DNA of 56,672 bases from CAIKZJ01 sp964626015. Its GTDB lineage: Bacteria > Bacteroidota > Ignavibacteria > Tepidaquicellales > Tepidaquicellaceae. The stretch's first letter is position 1. Each line of letters starts with the position of its first letter. The translations under genes were made by a program, and so were the position numbers. Location of the stretch: positions 1 to 56,672 of the forward strand of contig CAZVCC010000015.1 of NCBI GenBank assembly GCA_964626015.1. Direction: 5' to 3'. Positions 50,948 through 56,672 of the stretch are shown piece by piece. The notes below the pieces were generated by a model. The model was not told where the DNA came from, ran no database searches, and saw only the letters and a list, made by a program, of their open reading frames with translations.

Positions 50948-51565
50948 TTATTTCTTTAACTCAAAACTGTCGTCGAATGAACCGGGTCTATCGTTCTTTT
51001 GCGAAGACAGAGTAATTTTCTTTAATGGTTTAATGTCGTCTTCAATATCAATGTCTCCGTCTTCTGTGTTAAAACTCATGTTAGACACCGAAGAAAGGTC
51101 CATAGTAATAATTTTCCTGTTCTTAAAGAATTCATCCAGTTCATTAAGTTTGTCCGTCAGGAAGTTTCTTAAGTCGTCGAAGGTCTTTTCATTTTTCAGT
51201 TTAATACTTTCGAGCTCATGTTTTTTCGCGAGAATCTCATCTTCAAGATTTTGCTTTATATTTCTTGCGTTGAGTTCTGCTTCGCGTATGATTAGTTCCG
51301 ATTTTCTTTTAGCATTTTCGACAATCTGTTCGCCAAGGTCCTGCGATTTAATAATAGCCTTCTGCAGGTTAAGTTCATTTTCCTTGTAGATATCGATATC
51401 CTGAAGAAGCGATTTTATCCTGTCAGCCTGATTTCTGTTCTCAACGATAAGTTTTTCATAATGATTACTAACCGTTTCAAGAAAAGCATCCACTTCGTCC
51501 GTATCGTAGCCTCGAAGAGACTTTTTGAAGTCTCTTTTCTTTATGTCTTTTGAAGAAATAATCAT
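50948..51565 (-). CDS. DivIVA-domain coiled-coil protein
   Basis: The 205-residue protein opens with the DivIVA lipid-binding N-terminus (KKRDFKKSLRGYDTDEVDAFL) and continues as a long coiled coil (about residues 30-155) ending in an acidic, disordered tail. DivIVA proteins gather at curved membranes and recruit division or wall enzymes. Members are less common in Bacteroidota-like bacteria than in Firmicutes. It lies 25 bp after yggS, echoing the yggS-divIVA neighbourhood of Gram-positives, with PNP genes added. Confidence 0.9.
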   Translation of the reverse strand: MIISSKDIKKRDFKKSLRGYDTDEVDAFLETVSNHYEKLIVENRNQADRIKSLLQDIDIYKENELNLQKAIIKSQDLGEQIVENAKRKSELIIREAELNARNIKQNLEDEILAKKHELESIKLKNEKTFDDLRNFLTDKLNELDEFFKNRKIITMDLSSVSNMSFNTEDGDIDIEDDIKPLKKITLSSQKNDRPGSFDDSFELKK

Positions 51566-51590
51566 AATAGTATTTGTTTAGTTTTTAAAT

Positions 51591-52289
51591 TTAATTCAAA
51601 TAATTTCTTGAGCCGAAAATTGCGCTGCCGATTCTGAGCATGTTTGCTCCTTCTTCAATAGCTATTCTATAATCCGAAGTCATGCCCATCGAAAGGTATT
51701 CAAAAGTATTGAAAGTATCCCTTAAGTCCATATAAAGATTTCTCAATACCCTGAAATTTTCTCTTATTATCTTTTCATTATCGGTAAACATTCCGATTGT
51801 CATAAGGCCTTTAAGCCTGACGTTCTCAAGTTTGCTGATATCGTCGCAGAGATTTTTAGCGTCATAAGGTTCAATACCGGATTTCTGGTCTTCATTGCTT
51901 GTGTTGACCTGAATCAAAACATCTATAACCCTGTTGTTTCTTTTTGCATGTTCATCTATAACCTGAGCAAGTTTATAGCTGTCAACGGAATGTATAAGGT
52001 TAACAAAATCCGCAATATACTTCACCTTATTAGACTGCAAATGACCGACCAGATGCCACTTAATGTTTTTGTCCTTTAAGTTATTGTATTTTGATTTTAA
52101 TTCCTGAACCTTGTTTTCTCCAAAATCGAGATGTCCAATACCGTTAATATATTCAATATCACTCTCCGGAAATGTTTTACTTACTGCAACGAGCGTAATA
52201 TCATTAAAATTTCTTCCGTGTTCACTGCATACTTTTTGAATGTCAGCTAATAGACTTTCGTAATTTTCTTTAAGGTAGTCTTTATCCAT
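51591..52289 (-). CDS. yggS: YggS-family PLP homeostasis protein
   Basis: The 232-residue protein is a PLP-binding single-domain TIM barrel that buffers pyridoxal phosphate and affects amino-acid pools. The PLP lysine is in LVAVSKTFPE, and FGENKVQEL, WHLVGHLQSNK, HSVDS, LIQVNTSNEDQKSG, GLMTIG and SMGMTSDYRIAIEEGANMLR all match the family. It is the first gene of the operon with divIVA and two PNP-like genes and diverges from the MFSD1-like gene at 52484 across 194 bp. Confidence 0.95.
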   Translation of the reverse strand: MDKDYLKENYESLLADIQKVCSEHGRNFNDITLVAVSKTFPESDIEYINGIGHLDFGENKVQELKSKYNNLKDKNIKWHLVGHLQSNKVKYIADFVNLIHSVDSYKLAQVIDEHAKRNNRVIDVLIQVNTSNEDQKSGIEPYDAKNLCDDISKLENVRLKGLMTIGMFTDNEKIIRENFRVLRNLYMDLRDTFNTFEYLSMGMTSDYRIAIEEGANMLRIGSAIFGSRNYLN

Positions 52290-52483
52290 AACTTTAAAAA
52301 ATATGCTTAATATACATAAAATTCAATATTATAGTAATTACCTGAAATTCTGACCGTATTATTTGCAGTAAAAGTACAATAATGACGGTATGCTGGATTT
52401 ATTTTTATTTCATTTAACATTTCCTATTCTGATAAAAATATTTACATTTGCAGAATTGATTTTATATAAATTTAAGATACATT

Positions 52484-53857
52484 ATGACAGATAGTACAGC
52501 TGTTAAAAACCAACCCTCTGCTTTTATACGCTGGCTTGCACTGATATTAATCAGTCTTGCCATGTTCGGAAACTATTACATTTATGACAGTATTAGTCCT
52601 CTTGCTGACCTTTTGAAAGAACAGCTTGGTTTTTCGGACTCAAACATAGGGCTGCTGAATGCGATATACAGTTTCCCGAATATTATAATGGTATTAATAG
52701 GCGGATTTATAATCGACAGAATCGGTACAAGAAAGTCTGTTTTTATTTTTACTATTCTAATTATGATAGGTGCAGTTTTGACTGCAATAAAAGGCGACCT
52801 TGTGACGATGGCATCGGGGAGGCTAATATTCGGACTCGGTGCGGAATCCATGATTGTAGCAATTACAACAATCGTTGCACGCTGGTTTAAGGGGAAAGAG
52901 CTGTCATTTGCTTTCGGTATAAACCTTACGGTTGCAAGACTTGGTTCCTTCCTTGCATTAAATTCTCCTACTATTGCCCGTTCCTTCTTTGACAGCTGGC
53001 AGAAACCTTTATTGATAACGGTTGCAGCCGGGATATTTGCAGTGATATGCATAATCTTTTATTATCTGCTCGACGTTTACGCTACAAAGAAATACGAAAT
53101 GCCAAAAGACGGTTCGCAGGATAAAATTGAATTCAAAGAAGTATTTAAGTTTGGCGTTTCATTCTGGTACATAACAGCGTTATGCGTCACTTTCTACTCC
53201 GCGATGTTTCCATTCCAGACGTTTGCCATTAAGTTCTTTCAGGAAGCACACGGAACAACACGCGAAGTAGGCGGAAATCTTTCAAGCATACTGACTCTTG
53301 CTGCGATGATATTTACACCGCTGTTCGGACTGCTTTCGGATAAGATTGGGAAAAGGTCATTGCTGATGATGCTCGGTTCTCTTGCGATAATCCCTGTTTA
53401 CTTAATTATGGCTTACAAGATTGACCTTGCATCTGCAATCGGACTGCAAGGCGGTATTCATGTTAATATTCCTTTCTTTGGAATTGAAGATTCTGTTATT
53501 CCGTATTACCTGATTTTTCCGATGGCTATGATGGGATTTGCATTTTCATTAATACCCGCAGTAATGTGGCCCTCGGTTGCTCTTGTAGTTAAGGAGGAAA
53601 AACTCGGAACTGCATACGGGCTTATGACGATGATACAAAATATAGGACTGTTCCTTTTTAACATAATGATAGGGTGGGCAAACGATTTTTCCGGAGCGAG
53701 TGCGGAGAATCCAACAGGATACAGACTCGGTATGTGGATTTTTTCAATACTCGGATTTCTCGGTTTGTTCTTTGCGTTTATGCTCAGGCGGAATGAAATG
53801 GGACCGAATGCACACGGTCTTGAACTTAGTGCAAAAGAAAAAGCAGCTTTAAAATAG
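52484..53857 (+). CDS. MFS transporter resembling eukaryotic MFSD1
   Basis: A 457-residue carrier with about 12 membrane segments. GNYYIYDSISPL (29-40), IYSFPNIIMVLIGGFIIDRI (61-80), GRLIFGLGAESM (112-123) and WFKGKELSFAFGI (134-146) closely resemble the corresponding segments of MFSD1, a lysosomal carrier recently shown to move dipeptides. It lies 23 bp before a POT-family peptide transporter gene, which fits a peptide or amino-acid substrate. The MFSD1 likeness is from memory of the sequence and should be tested; the substrate is inferred. Confidence 0.8.
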   Translation: MTDSTAVKNQPSAFIRWLALILISLAMFGNYYIYDSISPLADLLKEQLGFSDSNIGLLNAIYSFPNIIMVLIGGFIIDRIGTRKSVFIFTILIMIGAVLTAIKGDLVTMASGRLIFGLGAESMIVAITTIVARWFKGKELSFAFGINLTVARLGSFLALNSPTIARSFFDSWQKPLLITVAAGIFAVICIIFYYLLDVYATKKYEMPKDGSQDKIEFKEVFKFGVSFWYITALCVTFYSAMFPFQTFAIKFFQEAHGTTREVGGNLSSILTLAAMIFTPLFGLLSDKIGKRSLLMMLGSLAIIPVYLIMAYKIDLASAIGLQGGIHVNIPFFGIEDSVIPYYLIFPMAMMGFAFSLIPAVMWPSVALVVKEEKLGTAYGLMTMIQNIGLFLFNIMIGWANDFSGASAENPTGYRLGMWIFSILGFLGLFFAFMLRRNEMGPNAHGLELSAKEKAALK

Positions 53858-53880
53858 AAACCGAAATTATAATATAATTT

Positions 53881-55407
53881 ATGGACAATACACAGAAACT
53901 TAAACATCCGGGAGGGCTTTATCTTCTGTTCTTCACAGAGATGTGGGAGCGTTTCAGCTTTTATGGAATGCAGGCAGTGTTTTATCTTTACATGATTCAG
54001 GCATTGAGTTTTGATAAAACATTTGCAGACCTTATCTACGGTAACTACACGGGTATGGTTTATATAACTGCACTCATTGGGGGATTTGTTTCTGACAGGT
54101 ATTTTGGAAATCGAAAGTCAATCGTAACAGGCGGAGCTTTAATGGCATTGGGACAGTTCGTACTCTTTACGAGCGGTATGCTTTATGCTGATAAATCAAT
54201 GGCTTCGGGGCTGTTGTATGCAGGTCTTGTGCTTTTGTGTCTTGGAAACGGATTCTTCAAACCAAATATTTCATCAATGGTTGGACAGCTTTATCCGGAG
54301 GATGATAAAAGGATTGACAGCGCGTTCACAATATTCTATATGGGTATAAATCTCGGCGGACTGCTTGCACCGATAATCTGCGGATTTCTGGGAAACACAG
54401 GAAACATAGCCGATTTCAAGTGGGGATATTTTGCTGCGGGAATAGGGATGATATTAAGCCTTGTCATTTTTATTCCTTTAAAAAATAAATATGTTGTAAA
54501 ACCCGACGGAACACCCGTAGGGGATATACCGCCTGCTAAACTTAAGTCCGAAAAAACAGATATAACAGGAGTTAGCAGAAAGCAAATGCTCGTCAATGCT
54601 ATTGTTTTTGCAGTCTTATTCTTTGTTTTCAAATTTGTTCTTGATTACGACACAATAGGTTCGTTTATTTATTCAACATTCTTCACTGCTCCGCTTTCGA
54701 TAATAACCGACAGGACACTGACTAAAGTAGAGAAGCAGAAAATAATAGCTATGTTTATACTAATAGTGTTCACGATGATATTCTGGATTGCGTTCGGACA
54801 GATAGGTTCATCGCTTACATACTTTGCCGATAATCAGGTTGACCGTTCATTCTTTGGATGGACACTTCCACCCTCTGTCTTGCAGGCTTTCGGACCTTTA
54901 TTCATTGTTTTGTTTGCACCGCTTATGGCAATTGCATGGACGTTTCTTTCAAAGACAAACAAAGAGCCGAGTATACCTTTTAAACTCGCACTAGGATTAT
55001 TGCTTATGGCACTATCGTATCTGATACTTGCCGTTTCTGTAAACGTACTCGCACCGGGGGTTAAAGTAAGTCTGCTCTGGCTGATTGTAATGTATTTTGT
55101 GCTTACGATAGGAGAGTTATCGTTATCACCAATCGGATTGTCTATGATAGTGAAACTCGCACCGATAAGGTTTGGCTCTGTGCTAATGGCAGTATGGTTC
55201 TTATCGCTCGGTACATCATTTAAACTTTCGGGTGTGCTTAGTGCGTTCTTTCCTACAGAAAACCACAAACCTATTTTGCTTGGATTATTTCCTATAAACA
55301 CAACAGTTGACTTCCTCTACATTTTTGTTGGCCTTGCAGGCATAAGTTCATTAATATTGTTTGCACTCATAAAACCAATGCTGAAGATGATGCACGGCGT
55401 GAGGTAG
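53881..55407 (+). CDS. POT/PTR-family proton-coupled di/tripeptide transporter
   Basis: The 508-residue transporter has the hallmark ExxERFxxYG motif in helix 1 (Glu20 to Gly29, EMWERFSFYG), GGFVSDRYFG after helix 2 and GNGFFKPNISSMVGQLY in helix 4. These residues couple uptake of di- and tripeptides to protons in the inner membrane. It is 23 bp after the MFSD1-like gene and probably co-transcribed. With the secreted M14 and M28 peptidases in the window it fits a peptide-scavenging life style. Confidence 0.94.
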   Translation: MDNTQKLKHPGGLYLLFFTEMWERFSFYGMQAVFYLYMIQALSFDKTFADLIYGNYTGMVYITALIGGFVSDRYFGNRKSIVTGGALMALGQFVLFTSGMLYADKSMASGLLYAGLVLLCLGNGFFKPNISSMVGQLYPEDDKRIDSAFTIFYMGINLGGLLAPIICGFLGNTGNIADFKWGYFAAGIGMILSLVIFIPLKNKYVVKPDGTPVGDIPPAKLKSEKTDITGVSRKQMLVNAIVFAVLFFVFKFVLDYDTIGSFIYSTFFTAPLSIITDRTLTKVEKQKIIAMFILIVFTMIFWIAFGQIGSSLTYFADNQVDRSFFGWTLPPSVLQAFGPLFIVLFAPLMAIAWTFLSKTNKEPSIPFKLALGLLLMALSYLILAVSVNVLAPGVKVSLLWLIVMYFVLTIGELSLSPIGLSMIVKLAPIRFGSVLMAVWFLSLGTSFKLSGVLSAFFPTENHKPILLGLFPINTTVDFLYIFVGLAGISSLILFALIKPMLKMMHGVR

Positions 55408-55483
55408 TTAATGTTATTATTATCTCTATTTACAATTACTTTCTTTAAGTATTGAAGGGTCAATAAATTTTTCTTAGTTCTCT

Positions 55484-55650
55484 TTTCGAGCTTTGCATCC
55501 TTTGCGACCATTGCGATGATAATTATCTTTCTTGTTTTTGTATTTGTTCTCTGCGTACTTTGCGACCCTTGCGGTGAAAATCTTTTTGCGCTTAAATATA
55601 ATCTAAAATGTTCTCTGCAATCTCCGCAACCTATGCGTTAAAAACTTTTA
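55484..55650. repeat. Degenerate TTTGCG-rich intergenic repeat
   Basis: Words such as CTTTGCATCC, CTTTGCGACC, CATTGCGATG, TCTCTGCGTACTTTGCGACC and CTTGCGGTGAAAATC recur at roughly 9-10 bp steps in the 326-bp gap after the peptide transporter gene. The pattern is typical of decayed intergenic repeats of environmental bacteria. No gene is seen from 55408 to 55733. Confidence 0.7.
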
Positions 55651-55733
55651 TCGCAATTGTGTATGAAAATTTGTCAATTTGTTCTTTTAATAATTATCAT
55701 AGTTTTATTGTTTTGAAATGCATAATTTAAATC

Positions 55734-56027
55734 ATGAAAAGAAAAGAAGAAATAATTGAAAACCTGAAATCTGCTAAATCCGTTTTAATGGAAACATGCG
55801 ATATCAATGAAATAGGTATATTCGGTTCTTACTCAAGAAACGAACAGACTGAAAGCAGTGACATAGATATACTCGTAGAGTTCAGAAAAAATATTGGTCT
55901 GATACAACTCATGAAGATTGAAAATTACATTAAAAATTTAATTGGAGAGAATGCGGATATTGTAATAAAGTCGGATATTCGTCCCGAACTTAAAGATGAA
56001 ATATTAAGGGAGACAATTTTTATTTGA
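55734..56027 (+). CDS. mntA: MntA-type nucleotidyltransferase antitoxin
   Basis: The 97-residue protein has the minimal nucleotidyltransferase motif: GSYSRNE from Gly31-Ser32 and SSDIDILVEF with Asp43 and Asp45, plus a later Asp in NADIVIKSDIR. In MntA/HepT systems this antitoxin adds AMP to a Tyr of the HEPN toxin. The next gene, overlapping by 4 bp, encodes just such a HEPN protein, which makes the call firm. Confidence 0.93.
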   Translation: MKRKEEIIENLKSAKSVLMETCDINEIGIFGSYSRNEQTESSDIDILVEFRKNIGLIQLMKIENYIKNLIGENADIVIKSDIRPELKDEILRETIFI

Positions 56028-56386
56028 CGCGAAATTATATAATATATCTTAATGATATTATTAAGAATGTTGAATTAACTGAGAAGTTTACGGATAACAT
56101 GACTTTTATGGATTTTTCTGTTGATGAAAAATCCCAGTATGCAGTAATACGTTCTATTGAAATCATTGGAGAAGCTTCTAAGAAAGTTCCTGAAGAAATA
56201 AGGGAGAAGCATTCAGACATACCGTTTAAGGAAATGTCAGGTATGAGAGATAAGTTAATTCATTTTTATTTTGGTGTAAATCCGGGAACAATATGGAAAG
56301 CTGTTAAGGAAGAATTGCCTGTGGTGAAAGATAAAATAAAAGAATTAATTTCAGAAATTACGAATCAAACCAAATTAGATTTATAA
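56024..56386 (+). CDS. hepT: HepT-type HEPN toxin (DUF86)
   Basis: The 120-residue helical protein has the HEPN ribonuclease motif RX4HXY as RDKLIHFYFG (Arg75, His80, Tyr82). The Tyr is the residue modified by MntA in characterised systems. YAVIRSIEIIGEASKKVPEE fits the DUF86 family. The TTG start overlaps the mntA stop as TTGA. It should cleave RNA (tRNA in known cases) unless blocked by MntA. Repeat-rich spacers flank the pair on both sides. Confidence 0.93.
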   Translation: MTRNYIIYLNDIIKNVELTEKFTDNMTFMDFSVDEKSQYAVIRSIEIIGEASKKVPEEIREKHSDIPFKEMSGMRDKLIHFYFGVNPGTIWKAVKEELPVVKDKIKELISEITNQTKLDL

Positions 56387-56424
56387 TAAACAAGCTCTAA
56401 TTTGTTGTAATACTTTTTAAATCT

Positions 56425-56625
56425 TTTTTCTCTGTGCGCTCTGTGAAAATCTCTGAGCACCTCTCTGTGGTAAAATCTTTTCCTATTAACAATGTTCTGC
56501 TCTTAAGCAAAAAACAATTTTTCTCTGTGATCTCTGATCTTATCTCGCAATATAATTTTCTAATCTTAATATTATTAATAAAGTTTCTCAGTGTGCTCTG
56601 TGAACATCTCTGTGCGTCTCGTATG
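56425..56625. repeat. Degenerate CTCTGTG-rich repeat, inverted relative to the 110-bp repeats
   Basis: CTCTGTGCGCTCTGTGAAAA, CTCTGAGCAC, CTCTCTGTGGTAAAATC, CTCTGTGATCTCTGATC and CTCAGTGTGCTCTGTGAAC recur. Their reverse complement (CACAGAGNNCACAGAG) matches the core of the 110-bp repeats at 32225-32532. The gap 56387-56672 holds no believable gene. Confidence 0.7.
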
Positions 56626-56672
56626 TTAAATAAATCGGTTTTAGAGAAATTAAAAAAGGGTTAATTTTGTAA

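Noticed and set aside
56434..56664. 76-codon plus-strand frame at the right end
   Set aside because: It runs through the CTCTGTG-rich degenerate repeat and ends near the window edge; composition reflects the repeat and no motif is seen.

Overview
The window looks like an AT-rich chromosomal segment of a Gram-negative bacterium of the Bacteroidota/Chlorobi/Ignavibacteria group, most likely an Ignavibacteria-like lineage. Three secreted proteins (1522-3618, 7415-9490, 26308-28698) end in a type IX secretion (T9SS) type A sorting domain with the NYPNPFNP signature. UvrA is of the Bacteroidota type, a bacillithiol deacetylase is present, lipoproteins and outer-membrane barrels are frequent, and many genes lack a Shine-Dalgarno sequence. 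No rRNA, tRNA, CRISPR array, integrase or transposase was seen. All recognised genes look intact.

Layout. 1-14664: an intergenic repeat region, then secreted or envelope proteins (barrel, M28 peptidase, small secreted protein, membrane metallophosphoesterase, amino-acid permease, BNR propeller protein), two adjacent phosphofructokinases whose active-site residues point to one ATP-type and one pyrophosphate-type enzyme, and a large membrane protein with a spermidine-synthase-like core. 15168-21521: kdsA and trmH on the minus strand, then a barrel, prfA and a DUF5916-like outer-membrane protein on plus, and a TetR regulator. 21637-28698: a minus-strand block with a histidine kinase, a sigma-54 response regulator, a small lipoprotein, an internally duplicated His-rich secreted protein and an M14 carboxypeptidase. 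29154-39406: uvrA with an overlapping small membrane gene, a 110-bp tandem repeat, a minus-strand HIT-leuS-MFS-DUF971 operon, an 850-bp gene-free stretch, and a lipoprotein/YgjP-type metallopeptidase pair.

39593-47561 is a plus-strand run: a nitroreductase, then a tight operon (bshB1, a DEDDy exonuclease, ybaB, recR, a methyltransferase, a lipoprotein), a second similar lipoprotein and a GH74-like double propeller. 47610-52289 is a minus-strand run: a barrel, an L,D-transpeptidase, and a yggS-divIVA-PNP-PNP-like operon. 52484-56386 is plus-strand: an MFSD1-like transporter, a POT peptide transporter and an MntA/HepT toxin-antitoxin pair.

The most unusual material is (i) five intergenic arrays that all have an 11-bp period but differ in sequence, two of them related to each other; (ii) a secreted protein built of two 104-residue repeats, each with three histidines in register; (iii) a purine nucleoside phosphorylase followed by a paralogue that has lost most active-site residues; (iv) an MFSD1-like carrier next to a POT peptide transporter; and (v) two consecutive lipoproteins that look like diverged NTF2-like paralogues. 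All functional calls come from reading motifs by eye; no database search was possible.
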